Positions 35,126-43,683 of a stretch of 57,743 bases of DNA are shown here, piece after piece; position 1 is the first letter of the stretch; each line of letters starts with the position of its first letter. Below the pieces are notes generated by a model. It saw only the letters and a list, made by a program, of their open reading frames with translations, did not search any database and was not told where the DNA came from. The position numbers and the translations under genes were made by a program. Source of the stretch: Myxococcales bacterium (GTDB taxonomy: Bacteria > Myxococcota_A > Polyangia > Polyangiales > Polyangiaceae); NCBI GenBank assembly GCA_004193285.1, contig SECP01000056.1, positions 1-57,743 of the forward strand, given 5' to 3'.

Positions 35126-37333
35126 ATGACACAGTCTGCGGAAGAAACCCCGCCCGTCACGTTCGACGCTATGCCCTTGACGAGCGATGTTCGCAAGGCC
35201 ATCGACGACCTCGGCTACACGCACCCTACCCCCGTACAGCGCGCGGTGTTCGAGGTCGCCGCCCGAGGGCGCGACCTCGTCGTGCAGGCGCGCACCGGCA
35301 CGGGGAAGACAGCGGCGTTCGGTCTGCCGCTCGTTGACAGCCTCGTCAAGGTTCAAAAGCCCGTGCTGCAGGCGATGGTGCTCTGCCCCACGCGTGAGCT
35401 TGCGCTGCAGATCACGCGCGAGCTCACCGCCATCGCCAAGCACCGCGGCACCAAGGTGGTCGCGGTGTACGGCGGCGCGCCGATGGGCAAGCAGATCGAG
35501 CAGCTGAAGGACGGCGCTCAGATCCTGGTCGGCACCCCCGGCCGTGTGCTGGACCATCTCCGGCGCGGTACGCTCGATACGAGCGCCTGCAAAACCTTCG
35601 TGCTGGACGAGAGCGACGAGATGCTCTCGATGGGCTTCTTGCCGCAAATCAGCGAAATTTGGAGCTACCTACCGGAGCAGCGCCAGGTGCTGCTGTTCAG
35701 CGCAACCCTGCCGCCGGACGTGAAACGAGTCGCGGAGACACGCCTCAAGAATCCGGAATACATCACGCTCAGCGGCGACAACATCGGCGCGCTGTCGATT
35801 CAGCACTTCGTCTACATGACGATGACCGACAAGCTCGCCGAGCTCATCGCGATCATCGAGACGGAGAACCCGGAGAGCGCCATCATCTTCTCCAACACGC
35901 GTGACGACACGAAGCGCGTCGCGGCGGGGCTGCAGGCGCAAGGCTACCAGGCGGACTGGCTGAACGCGGACCTGGCGCAGAACGAGCGCGAGTCGGTGAT
36001 GGCCGCAACCCGCAAGGGTGAGCTCCGGTTCTTGGTGTGCACGGACGTGGCCGCGCGCGGGATCGACATCTCGCACCTGACCCACGTCATCAACTTCGAC
36101 TTCCCGGAGAGCGCGGAGAGCTACGTGCATCGCACCGGCCGCACCGGCCGCGCCGGTCGCACCGGGACCGCGATCTCGCTCATTGCTCCCAGCAACATCG
36201 GGGCGCTCTACCTGCTGCGGCTCACCTACAAGATTCGCCCCATCGAGCGGCATTTGCCGTCGGCCCGGGAGCGCAAGACGCGCGCCGAGGCGGACTTGGT
36301 GCAAGTGTTCGTGGAGGCGGCGGCCGCCCGCCCCATCCACTCGGAAGATCTCGCGCTCGCGCGCCGAATGATGACTCACGACACCGGCGAGCGCGTGCTG
36401 GCCATGCTGCTGCGCGATCACCTCGGGGCGCGCCCTGACGCGCTGGACGAGGCGACGGCCGCACGCCGCGCCAAGTCCCCCACCCCCGCCGCGGCGCCCG
36501 TTGCGCCCGCTCCGGAAGCGCCCCCCGCTCGCATCGAGCGCCCCCGCGAGGATCGGCCACGGGAAGACAAGCCGCCGGAGGACCGTCCGCGCCTCGATCG
36601 CCCGCGTGAGGACCGCCCCCGCATTGACCGTCCTCGTGAGGACCGCCCCCGCATCGACCGTCCTCGCGACGACCGTCCTCGCGTCGACCGCCCGCGTGAG
36701 GACCGCCCGCGTGAGGACCGCCCGCGTGAGGACCGCCCGCGTGAGGACCGCCCGCGTGAGGACCGCCCCCGCATTGACCGTCCGCGTGAGGACCGTCCGC
36801 GTGAGGACCGTCCGCGTGAGGATCAGCCGCGCGAGGATCGGCCGCGTGAGGATCAGCCGCGTGACGAACGCCCCCGTGATGATCGTCCGCGGGAGCGCGA
36901 GCGGCGGCCCCAGCGGCTCCGCGAGGAACGCCCCTCGGAGCGCCGCATCGACGAGCACCGCACCCTCGAGAGTGCGCGCCTGGACCTCCCGGCGGCCGTG
37001 CGCAAGGAACCGCCCCCTCCCGAGGTGGTGGAGCCTTCTTCCGGCTCGCCGAATCCCGCGACCACGACCGGAGTCGCGGCCGAAGCCGAAGCAAGCGACC
37101 CGATTCAGGAGATCTTCGTGAACGTTGGCCGCCGAGATGGCGCCAAGCCGAGCGACTTTCAATCGCTGCTCGCTCAGCATGGGATCACGGGCGAGCCGGA
37201 CTACATTCGTGTGCGCCACAGCCATGCCTTCGTTGGCGTGCGGGGCGACATGATCGAGCGCGCGGTTGCGGCGCTGAACGGCGCGGTGATCGCTGGGCAG
37301 ACGGCCAGCGCCGAGCTGGCTCGACGGCGCTGA
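35126..37333 (+). CDS. DEAD-box RNA helicase with RPRED-repeat linker and DbpA-type RNA-binding domain
   Basis: 735 residues. The Q-motif region GYTHPTPVQ is followed by motif I ARTGTGKT, motif Ia PTRELALQI, motif II DESDEM (Ser in place of the usual Ala), motif III SAT, motif V TDVAARGIDI and motif VI HRTGRTGRAG. After the helicase core (~1-380), a helical CsdA-like region and an extremely Arg/Asp/Glu/Pro-rich repeat linker (about 455-620) lead to a C-terminal DbpA-like RNA-binding domain (IFVNVGRRDGAKPSDFQSLLAQHGI). It is probably a ribosome-assembly or RNA-remodelling helicase of the DeaD/CshA type. Confidence 0.93.
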   Translation: MTQSAEETPPVTFDAMPLTSDVRKAIDDLGYTHPTPVQRAVFEVAARGRDLVVQARTGTGKTAAFGLPLVDSLVKVQKPVLQAMVLCPTRELALQITRELTAIAKHRGTKVVAVYGGAPMGKQIEQLKDGAQILVGTPGRVLDHLRRGTLDTSACKTFVLDESDEMLSMGFLPQISEIWSYLPEQRQVLLFSATLPPDVKRVAETRLKNPEYITLSGDNIGALSIQHFVYMTMTDKLAELIAIIETENPESAIIFSNTRDDTKRVAAGLQAQGYQADWLNADLAQNERESVMAATRKGELRFLVCTDVAARGIDISHLTHVINFDFPESAESYVHRTGRTGRAGRTGTAISLIAPSNIGALYLLRLTYKIRPIERHLPSARERKTRAEADLVQVFVEAAAARPIHSEDLALARRMMTHDTGERVLAMLLRDHLGARPDALDEATAARRAKSPTPAAAPVAPAPEAPPARIERPREDRPREDKPPEDRPRLDRPREDRPRIDRPREDRPRIDRPRDDRPRVDRPREDRPREDRPREDRPREDRPREDRPRIDRPREDRPREDRPREDQPREDRPREDQPRDERPRDDRPRERERRPQRLREERPSERRIDEHRTLESARLDLPAAVRKEPPPPEVVEPSSGSPNPATTTGVAAEAEASDPIQEIFVNVGRRDGAKPSDFQSLLAQHGITGEPDYIRVRHSHAFVGVRGDMIERAVAALNGAVIAGQTASAELARRR
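36541..36900 (+). repeat. 15-bp coding tandem repeat array (RPRED/RPRID)
   Basis: About 24 imperfect 15-bp units encode RPRED, RPRID, RPRDD or QPRED. In the middle (about 36689-36768) five consecutive units are perfect copies of the RPRED-encoding 15-mer. It forms a highly charged disordered linker in the helicase. Copy number is likely to vary between strains. Confidence 0.9.
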
Positions 37334-37393
37334 GCATTTTTGGCCCGGATGGGGGTTCCCGAGCGGGTGCCGCGGAACTATTAGACGCCCAGC

Positions 37394-38854
37394 ATGTTGA
37401 AGCGGTCCGTCGGTGTCGCCCTCTTTTTAGCCAGTAGTACCGTTCTCGCGCAGAACGCGCCCGCTCAGCGTCCGGCTCCAGCAGGTCCCGCCGCGCCTCC
37501 TCCGGCAGCGCAGCCGGCGGATGCCGCAGCGGCAGCTCCGGCCGAGCCGGTATTACCCCAGGTGACTGACGACATGCTGGCACCCGTACCGCCGGCCACG
37601 AATGTCCTTCAAGACTGGCGGGACGCGGTGCGCCTCCTGCGCCAAAATTCGACGCAGCTCAAGAGCCTGAGGGCGCAGGAAGACGTGCAGCGCGCCATCG
37701 CTCGCCAGGCGCTCGCTCCGGCTTTGCCGAGCCTCGGTGCGCAGGCCAGCGTGACCCGTCACCTGCTGCGCGGCGAGCGTGAATTTCAAACGCTCTCCCC
37801 TCAGCCGCCGTTCTTGGGCACCGGAACGGGAACGGTTCCGGATCCGGCTACCACCTGGCAGGCTGGTCTCAACCTGCGGATTCCGCTGCTCGCGCTGTCC
37901 ACTTGGTACAATCGCGGCACGGCGCTTCAGCAAATCGAAGTGACGGAGCTCAACACCAAGGCGGCGGAGCGAGTCAACGCGGCGCTCGTCGCGGACTCCA
38001 TCGTCGGCGTGGTCACGGCCGAGCGGCTCGCAGAAGTGAGCCGTATTTCGCTGGAAAGCGCGCTCTCCACGCTGGACCTATCGAAGCGCCGGGCCGCGCT
38101 CGGCGCCGCCAGCACGATCGACGTGTTGCGCATCGAGCAAGAGGTCTCGCTTTCGCGCTCGCAAGTGGTCTCCGCAAACGACGGCGTGCTCCGCGCGCGG
38201 GAGAACCTCGGCGCAACCCTCGGCTCGCCGGAGCCGTGGGGCGTCACGCCCGCAATTCGGGTGGACGCGCTGGCCGACGACGCGAAGAGCACCTGCCGCC
38301 CGACGGACGTGCTCACCCGCGCGGACGTGCGCGCCGCCGAAGCTTCGCTCGGCGTCTCCAAGCGCAACGAGGGCGGCGTGTCGCGCACGTACTGGCCCAC
38401 CATCGACGCGGTATCCAGCCTCACGTACTGGTCGCCGGTCTCCGCGATCAACAACGAGCACGTCACCTGGTCGGTGGGTGGCGTCTTGAATTGGACTTTG
38501 TACGATGGCGGGCTGCGCTACGCGACGAAGGAGCAGCGCACGGCCGAGACGCGCGTGTTCAACGAGCAGCTCAACGAGGTGAAGCGCCGCGCTCGCTTCG
38601 AGGTGATTCAGGCGTTCCGCTCCGTGCGCTCGTCAGAGGCGACGCTCGCGGTCGCGGCAAAGACCCGCGAGCTCGCGGCCGAGACCGCGCGCCTGACCAA
38701 GGTTTCTTACGTGAACGGCAGCGCCACCAGCTTCGACCTGGTGGATACGGCGCGCCGGCTGCGTGAGGCGGAGCTGGACTACACCATCAAGGAGTTCAAC
38801 GTGCTCCGCGCCAAGATCGCGGCGTTGCTGGCGCTTTCTACCTGCGACGTCTGA
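37394..38854 (+). CDS. TolC family outer-membrane efflux protein
   Basis: 486 residues with signal peptide ending VLAQ, then a ~40-residue Ala/Pro linker. It has the TolC fold: helical coiled-coil halves (DWRDAVRLLRQNSTQLKSLRAQEDVQRAIARQ; SLESALSTLDLSKRRAALGAASTIDVLRIEQEVSLSRSQVVSANDGVLRARENLG) and a beta segment (VGGVLNWTLYDGGLRYATKEQRTAE), repeated in tandem. It forms a trimeric outer-membrane/periplasm channel for export. No pump or adaptor gene is adjacent, so the substrate is unknown. Confidence 0.88.
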   Translation: MLKRSVGVALFLASSTVLAQNAPAQRPAPAGPAAPPPAAQPADAAAAAPAEPVLPQVTDDMLAPVPPATNVLQDWRDAVRLLRQNSTQLKSLRAQEDVQRAIARQALAPALPSLGAQASVTRHLLRGEREFQTLSPQPPFLGTGTGTVPDPATTWQAGLNLRIPLLALSTWYNRGTALQQIEVTELNTKAAERVNAALVADSIVGVVTAERLAEVSRISLESALSTLDLSKRRAALGAASTIDVLRIEQEVSLSRSQVVSANDGVLRARENLGATLGSPEPWGVTPAIRVDALADDAKSTCRPTDVLTRADVRAAEASLGVSKRNEGGVSRTYWPTIDAVSSLTYWSPVSAINNEHVTWSVGGVLNWTLYDGGLRYATKEQRTAETRVFNEQLNEVKRRARFEVIQAFRSVRSSEATLAVAAKTRELAAETARLTKVSYVNGSATSFDLVDTARRLREAELDYTIKEFNVLRAKIAALLALSTCDV

Positions 38855-38937
38855 GCGCGGCCGAGCTCCGCCGATAACTGCAAAATAACGCGGTCAAAAG
38901 GGAACAAAAGTTTCAGGGCCCGCGCTATGGTCGGCGC

Positions 38938-39636
38938 ATGCGTCCCCGCGGGCTCATTACCGGCGCCTGGGCCGTCACGGCCCTCACCTTCTTCGCGCTC
39001 ATTTTGTTCGTGTTTCTGAAGGTGCCGGAGGCGCAGCCCCAAGCCGGCGGTCTTGCGCAAAAGATCTTCTACTTCCACGTGCCCGCCGCTTACGCGCTCT
39101 ACGTCTGCGGCGGCGTCTGCTTCCTGGGCAGCGCCTTCTACCTGTACAGCCCGACAGACAGGGCGGACGCTTGGGCCAAAGCCGGCGCGGAGTGCGCGGC
39201 CGCCTTCGGGGCCATGGTGATGGTGAGCGGCCCCCTCTGGGCCAAGAAGGCGTGGGGCGTTTACTGGACGTGGGATCCTCGGCTCACGTCGCTCCTGTTG
39301 AGCATTCTGATTTACGTCGCGCTGGTCGTGCTGCGCGCGTTCTCGGGTAGCGGGGAGGCGGAGCGAAAGTTCGCGGCCGCCTTCGGCATCCTCGGCACCG
39401 CGGTGTTGCCCATCGTGCATTACTCGGTGCAGCTATGGGGTGGCAACCACCCCAAGGTGCTCAAGGCCAACGGCGGCGGCGGCTTGCAGGACCCAGCCAT
39501 GGTGCAGGCGCTCCTCGGTGGCTTCTTCGCGATGACGCTGCTGGCGGCCCTCCTCCTCACGCTTCGCGCGCAGCTCGCGCTCTCCCAGGCTCGCCTGCTC
39601 CGTGCAGAGGAGCTCGCTCCGGACACGAACGGTTAG
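38938..39636 (+). CDS. ccmC: CcmC-type haem exporter subunit
   Basis: 232 residues with six membrane helices. KIFYFHVPAAYALYV near the N-terminus is the CcmC hallmark with a haem-ligand His. WGVYWTWDPRLTSLLLSILIYVALV is the WWD-type haem-handling motif, and VHYSVQLWG carries the second conserved His. It delivers haem to CcmE for c-type cytochrome maturation in the inner membrane. It could alternatively be a CcsA relative, but the length and motifs favour CcmC. Two small genes follow; ccmE/F/H are not in the window. Confidence 0.88.
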   Translation: MRPRGLITGAWAVTALTFFALILFVFLKVPEAQPQAGGLAQKIFYFHVPAAYALYVCGGVCFLGSAFYLYSPTDRADAWAKAGAECAAAFGAMVMVSGPLWAKKAWGVYWTWDPRLTSLLLSILIYVALVVLRAFSGSGEAERKFAAAFGILGTAVLPIVHYSVQLWGGNHPKVLKANGGGGLQDPAMVQALLGGFFAMTLLAALLLTLRAQLALSQARLLRAEELAPDTNG

Positions 39637-39639
39637 GTC

Positions 39640-39879
39640 ATGAAGCAAGACAAGCCCGCGGCCGCGACAGGCACCGTCGAAGATCGCTCGCAAGAATTCA
39701 AGGCCGTCACCGGCAGCAGCACGGAGACGAGCAGCGCGGAGGCCCTGCTCATCACCGCCTATGTGCTGATGTGGGCAATCTTGATGGGCTTCCTGTTCGT
39801 CACGTTCCGGCGCCAGGCCGCAGTGGACAAGCGCCTCGGCGATCTGGAACGAGCGCTGCCGAAACGCCCCGACGCATGA
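39640..39879 (+). CDS. CcmD family small membrane protein
   Basis: 79 residues. An unstructured N-terminus is followed by one membrane helix (LLITAYVLMWAILMGFLFVTF) and a basic, helical tail (RRQAAVDKRLGDLERAL). The YVLMWAILMGFLFVTFRRQAAVDKRL pattern matches the alternative CcmD group. CcmD assists CcmC-CcmE haem transfer. It sits three bases after ccmC and its stop overlaps the next small gene (ATGA), consistent with a translational unit. Confidence 0.75.
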   Translation: MKQDKPAAATGTVEDRSQEFKAVTGSSTETSSAEALLITAYVLMWAILMGFLFVTFRRQAAVDKRLGDLERALPKRPDA

Positions 39880-40001
39880 CCATCGAGCACGTGATCTTCA
39901 TCCCGGGCGTGCTCCTGGTTGGGGTCACGATCGGCTTCGTCCTCGGCGCCCGCGCGGTTCGCACGGAGATGGCCCGCATGAAAGCGCGGGCGAAGAAGTA
40001 G
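39876..40001 (+). CDS. 41-residue membrane protein after ccmD
   Basis: A short gene starting at ATG 39876, which overlaps the preceding stop (ATGA). Residues 6-27 form one membrane helix (VIFIPGVLLVGVTIGFVLGARA) and the rest is basic (RTEMARMKARAKK). Coupling to the ccmC-ccmD pair and the clean helix argue it is real. It may be an additional small subunit of the haem export complex; this is inference. Confidence 0.6.
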   Translation: MTIEHVIFIPGVLLVGVTIGFVLGARAVRTEMARMKARAKK

Positions 40002-40075
40002 CGCGCCGTAGCGCATTCGATGCGCTACGCTCCCGAGGTCTGCTGGCGTGTGCCAGCCCTCTCGGGAGAAACAGC

Positions 40076-41215
40076 ATGCTGAGCTTCGAGCTGTCGGATG
40101 AGCAGAAGGCCTTGGTGGAGACCTCGCGCCGCTTCGCGCGCGAGCGTATCGCGCCCATCGCCGCGGAGTGCGATCGCGAGAGCCGCTTTCCGCGCGAGAT
40201 CTTCACCGAAGCGCACGCGCTGGGCTTGGTGAACGCCACCGTGCCGCCGGAGTACGGCGGCGCCGGCTTCCCCGAGCTGGACAACGCGCTCATGGCCGAG
40301 CAGCTCGCCTGGGCCTGTACCGGCATTCAGACCAGCTTGCTCGCGAACACGCTCGCTCTGACGCCGATCCTGCTCGCCGGTAACGAAGAGCAGAAAAAGA
40401 AGTACCTCGGCATGCTCACCTCGGAGCCGCTGTTTTGCAGCTACTGCACGACGGAGCCGACGGGCGGCAGTGACGTGGCCGGCATGCGAACGACCTTCAA
40501 AGCCGTGGGCGACGACTACGTCTTGAACGGCGAGAAGTGCTGGATCACCAACGCGAGCTTGGCCTCGTTCTACGTCGTGTTCGCCACGAGCGACCCCGCC
40601 AAGCGCCACAAGGGCATCGCCGCCTTCATCGTGGACCGGGACTCTCCGGGAGTGAAGGTCGGCAAGCACGAAGACAAGATGGGCCAGCGCGCGAGCGACA
40701 CCGCCGCCGTTCACTTCGAAGACGTGAAGGTGCCGAAGGCAAACCTGCTCGCGCCGGAGGGCGCCGGGTTCAAAGTGGCCATGGAGACGTTCAACCAAAC
40801 AAGGCCGGACATCGGGGCGATGGCCACGGGGCTGATGCAGCGCTGTTTGGACGAATCGGTCGCCTATGCCAAGGACCGCAAAGCGTTCGGGGTGCCGATT
40901 TCGGAGCACCAGCTGGTCCAAGCCATGCTCGCGGAGATGGCGATCAGCACGGAAGCAACGCGCCTACTCTACCAAAAAGCCGCCTGGAACTTGGGCAACG
41001 GCGTGCGCGATCCGATCGTCTCCAGCTACGCCAAAGCTTACGGCGCGGACCGCGCGATGCAGACCGCCATCGACGCGGTGCAGGTCTTCGGCGGCAACGG
41101 CTACGTGAAAGATTACCCCGTCGAAAAGTTGATGCGTGACGCGAAGGTTCTCCAAATTTACGAGGGCACCAGCCAGATTCAGCGCCTCGTCATCGCGCGC
41201 AGCTTGGTGAAGTAA
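40076..41215 (+). CDS. Acyl-CoA dehydrogenase
   Basis: 379 residues, ATG start with a GGAG site. N-terminal all-helical domain; CTTEPTGGSDVAGM (flavin/substrate loop); middle beta domain with GEKCWITNA; C-terminal helical bundle with VQVFGGNGYVKDYPVEKLMRDAKVLQIYEGTSQIQRLVIAR, in which the Glu of YEGTSQIQR is the usual catalytic base. It uses FAD to introduce an alpha-beta double bond into acyl-CoA. Chain-length specificity is not evident. No beta-oxidation partners are adjacent. Confidence 0.95.
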   Translation: MLSFELSDEQKALVETSRRFARERIAPIAAECDRESRFPREIFTEAHALGLVNATVPPEYGGAGFPELDNALMAEQLAWACTGIQTSLLANTLALTPILLAGNEEQKKKYLGMLTSEPLFCSYCTTEPTGGSDVAGMRTTFKAVGDDYVLNGEKCWITNASLASFYVVFATSDPAKRHKGIAAFIVDRDSPGVKVGKHEDKMGQRASDTAAVHFEDVKVPKANLLAPEGAGFKVAMETFNQTRPDIGAMATGLMQRCLDESVAYAKDRKAFGVPISEHQLVQAMLAEMAISTEATRLLYQKAAWNLGNGVRDPIVSSYAKAYGADRAMQTAIDAVQVFGGNGYVKDYPVEKLMRDAKVLQIYEGTSQIQRLVIARSLVK

Positions 41216-41228
41216 AGGCCCCGCGCCG

Positions 41229-41267
41229 CTTCTCGCTGCCGGCGGCTACGGCCGCTGCAGCGAGAAG
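41229..41267. terminator. Long hairpin between convergent genes
   Basis: A perfect 11-bp stem (CTTCTCGCTGC/GCAGCGAGAAG) encloses a 17-base loop that contains the stop codon of the minus-strand gene at 41246. It lies 13 bases after the acyl-CoA dehydrogenase stop, making it a good terminator candidate for that transcript. Confidence 0.55.
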
Positions 41268-41753
41268 GCGCCGCCGCGCTGCGCCTGGATGCGACCGTCT
41301 TTCACGGCCTCGTCGTCCACCTTACCGCTCAGCACGGCGCCGCCCTCGACGTGCAGCGAGAGCTCCACGTCCTCCAGGGTCCGAAACGCGACGAGCTCGC
41401 CATCCACCGCCCCGTTGAGAGCCGGGTTCTCGGAGGTCAACGCTCCCACGACCGGCATCCCGAGTCAGCGCCACGCATGCGGCTGCCGGCTTGACGAAAG
41501 AGCGCGACGCGCAGTCTTGGCGGGAGCTGCCGAGGCTATTTTTCACGGCTCGCCCCTGCTCCAAAGTCAGCGAAAACGGGACCGTCTCGCCGTCCAAGAG
41601 CGCGCTGCCCTGCCAGCTGCCGAGCACCGCCCGCTGCATCTGCTCCTCCGAATAATCGAAGTCACTGCCGGGCTCGCTGCTACACGCGAGCTGAGGGTTC
41701 ACGACCATCATCAGCCCCAGCGCGCCCAGGCGGACCCAGCGCTTGGCGGTCAC
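41246..41753 (-). pseudogene. Frameshifted secreted protein or lipoprotein
   Basis: Two overlapping reading frames together make one protein. The first (41753 to ~41461) has a signal peptide (LGALGLMMVVNPQLACSS) and a domain SGSWQG-like VLGSWQGSALLDGETVPFSLTLEQG. The second (from ~41458 to 41246) continues it with VVGALTSENPALNGAVDGELVAFRTLEDVELSLHVEGGAVLSGKVDDEAV. The join falls at a CCC run (41459-41461); removing one base would restore a ~168-residue protein. In-frame reading past the join becomes Arg/Gly-rich nonsense. It could be a true pseudogene, a programmed shift or a sequencing error. The start is coupled to the PrsW gene (ATGA). Confidence 0.65.
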
Positions 41754-42775
41754 GAGCGCGCTCCGATGAAGACGCCGGCCTGATTGGACATGTGAATGCG
41801 CGCGCGCAACTCCTGCTCTCGCGCGTCCAGCTGCGCACCTCGCTCGCCGCGGCGCCGCCGGTTCTTGATGAAGGACAGCTCGATGAGGTCGAGCTGTTTA
41901 CGGCGCGCTTCGCCGTAGCCCTTGGGGCTGCTCATCAACGAAAAAAGGTTCCAGCACGGCACGAGCATCCAATAGCTCACGGTGCGGGCCAGCTCTTTGG
42001 GGTGCAGCAAGCGGCCGGCCTCGTCGATCAGACCCTTGAGCACGATCGCGCGATCGCGCACCGCGAGCGTGATGATCATGACGAAGAACAGCGCGTCGAA
42101 CGTCCAAAACAGGAGCAGCTTGAGCACCAAGCCGCTGCCGTCGTCGTAAAGGAACGTGACCAAGTAGTTGTGCACGAAGTGCAAGCCGACCGCCGCGCAC
42201 CAGCCGCCGATCGGCGCCAGCACCTTGATGAGGCCGCTGCCGCTCTCCACCGCGATGCCGATGCCCAAACCCGTCATCGCCGTGAAGGACGCATGACCCA
42301 ACCCCGCCAGCACCGTGCGCAGGATGAAGACCTGGAAGAAACCTTCACTCCCGTGCTGGGCGCCCGCGCTGGAGATGTACAGCACGTCCTCGGTCATCGT
42401 GAACCCAAGGCCGATCACGCCGCCGTAGATGGCGCCGTCGAGCGCGCCGTCTATCTCGCGCACCCAGAGCGAAGAAATCGCCCAGAGCACGAGCACCCCG
42501 AAGCCTTTGCTCGTCTCCTCCACCAGGGGCGCGACGAAAGAGGCGGTCGACGCCTCGACCAATGCCGCCTGGCCGGCCCCGAGGCTGGCCTGAATGGCCC
42601 CTTGCCCCACTTCGTTAAACACGAGCGAGGTGAGCGTGCTGACGACCGCCCCCCAGAAAAACGCGACGGAAAGCAGCCAGAACGGCTCGGGCTCGTACCG
42701 GTCCGTCCCGCGGATCACCAGAAAGTAGAAAAAAACCGTCGGAGCAACGATCAGCAGCGCGAGGAGTGCCACCAC
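41750..42775 (-). CDS. PrsW family intramembrane metalloprotease
   Basis: 341 residues with about eight membrane helices. The motif series is APLVEETSKG (double Glu), FTMTEDVLYI, and LGHASFTAMTGLG plus FVHNYL His residues, typical of PrsW/YdiL-type glutamic/metal proteases. The C-terminal ~80 residues are soluble and basic (HPKELARTVSYWML, KNRRRRGERGAQLDAREQELRARI). It cleaves membrane-bound regulators in other bacteria; the substrate here is unknown. The stop overlaps the following frameshifted gene. Confidence 0.88.
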   Translation of the reverse strand: MVALLALLIVAPTVFFYFLVIRGTDRYEPEPFWLLSVAFFWGAVVSTLTSLVFNEVGQGAIQASLGAGQAALVEASTASFVAPLVEETSKGFGVLVLWAISSLWVREIDGALDGAIYGGVIGLGFTMTEDVLYISSAGAQHGSEGFFQVFILRTVLAGLGHASFTAMTGLGIGIAVESGSGLIKVLAPIGGWCAAVGLHFVHNYLVTFLYDDGSGLVLKLLLFWTFDALFFVMIITLAVRDRAIVLKGLIDEAGRLLHPKELARTVSYWMLVPCWNLFSLMSSPKGYGEARRKQLDLIELSFIKNRRRRGERGAQLDAREQELRARIHMSNQAGVFIGARS

Positions 42776-42843
42776 GGGCGAGACGGTACCAGGCTCGGGC
42801 CAGCGTGCCCAAGTATGCTAAGAGCCTCGGCAGGAACTAGCGC

Positions 42844-43683
42844 GTGCTTGGGTTTTCGTTCGGCGAGATAATGGTGATCTCCTTGGTGGCGTTGGTGGCC
42901 GTAGGCCCCCAAAAGCTCCCCGGGATGCTCAAGACCATGGGTCAGTGGGTGCGCAAGCTGCGCCAGATGACCATGGACGTGCGGCAGCAAACCGGCATCG
43001 ACGAGATGCTCCGCGCCGAGGGTATTCAACTCTCGGAGCTCCGCAGCTTGATGCGCGGCTACCACGCGCCGGTGGCGCCCACGCCCGCGCCCGTCGTCAA
43101 CCCTACGCCCGCGCCGGTCGCCGCCAGCTCCTCGACCCGCTACGAGGACCCTTACGGCGAGCTCGAGCCGGATCCGACGCGCGAGTACCCGCTCGAAGGC
43201 GCGGACGCTTACGGCGCGCTGCCCGACGACCTGCTCGAGCCCGGGCCCTCCGCCGAGGCCGCCCCCGCGCCTGGTCCTCCCCTCCCGCCGGAGGAGCCCA
43301 TCGCCTCAGCGGCGCCCCCGGAGCCTGCTGCTTCGGCACCGGAGCCTGCTGCTTCGGCACCGGAGCCTGCTGCTTCGGCACCGGAGCCTGCTGCTTCGGC
43401 ATCGGAGCCCGCTGCTTCGGCATCGGAGCCTGCTGCTTCGGCACCGGAGCCGGCTGCGGAGCCGCCTTCCGCGAGCGCGCCAGCCGCCGCTCCGCCTCGC
43501 TCGGTCCCGCCGCCGCCTCCGTCACGGGCGGGCGTGCCGCGCCCATCTTCTGCGCCTCCCCCGCCGCCGCGGCGCGCTTCGGCTCCCCCTCGCCCGGAAT
43601 CTTCGAGCCCCCCTACTGCGAAGCCGGAATCCACTCCGGCCGGTGTTCCCCCCCGCTCCGGCAACGTGAATGGTAGCGGCTGA
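42844..43683 (+). CDS. tatB: Sec-independent translocase TatB (TatA/B family) with long Pro/Ala/Glu tail
   Basis: 279 residues, GTG start. MLGFSFGEIMVISLVALVAVGPQKLPGMLKTMGQWVRKLRQM is the TatA/B signature: short N-tail, one helix, the GPQKLP hinge and an amphipathic helix. The FGEIMV start with Glu and the adjacent tatC favour TatB. The C-terminal ~190 residues are an Ala/Pro/Ser/Glu-rich tail with six 7-residue repeats. It recruits twin-arginine substrates with TatC. It overlaps tatC by 14 bases. Confidence 0.9.
   Translation: MLGFSFGEIMVISLVALVAVGPQKLPGMLKTMGQWVRKLRQMTMDVRQQTGIDEMLRAEGIQLSELRSLMRGYHAPVAPTPAPVVNPTPAPVAASSSTRYEDPYGELEPDPTREYPLEGADAYGALPDDLLEPGPSAEAAPAPGPPLPPEEPIASAAPPEPAASAPEPAASAPEPAASAPEPAASASEPAASASEPAASAPEPAAEPPSASAPAAAPPRSVPPPPPSRAGVPRPSSAPPPPPRRASAPPRPESSSPPTAKPESTPAGVPPRSGNVNGSG
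43321..43446 (+). repeat. 21-bp coding tandem repeat (EPAASAP)6
   Basis: Six near-identical 21-bp units (GAGCCTGCTGCTTCGGCACCG and close variants) encode EPAASAP or EPAASAS in the TatB tail. Units 4 and 5 share an ACC-to-ATC change, suggesting recent expansion by slippage or unequal recombination. Confidence 0.92.

Noticed and set aside
36541..36900. Possible CRISPR array
   Set aside because: The direct repeats are 15 bp, contiguous without spacers, in frame and coding for RPRED units.
35669..37225. 518-codon minus-strand frame
   Set aside because: It lies opposite the helicase; its Ala/Val/Leu/Arg/Thr periodicity (LTRAV repeats) mirrors the RPRED array.
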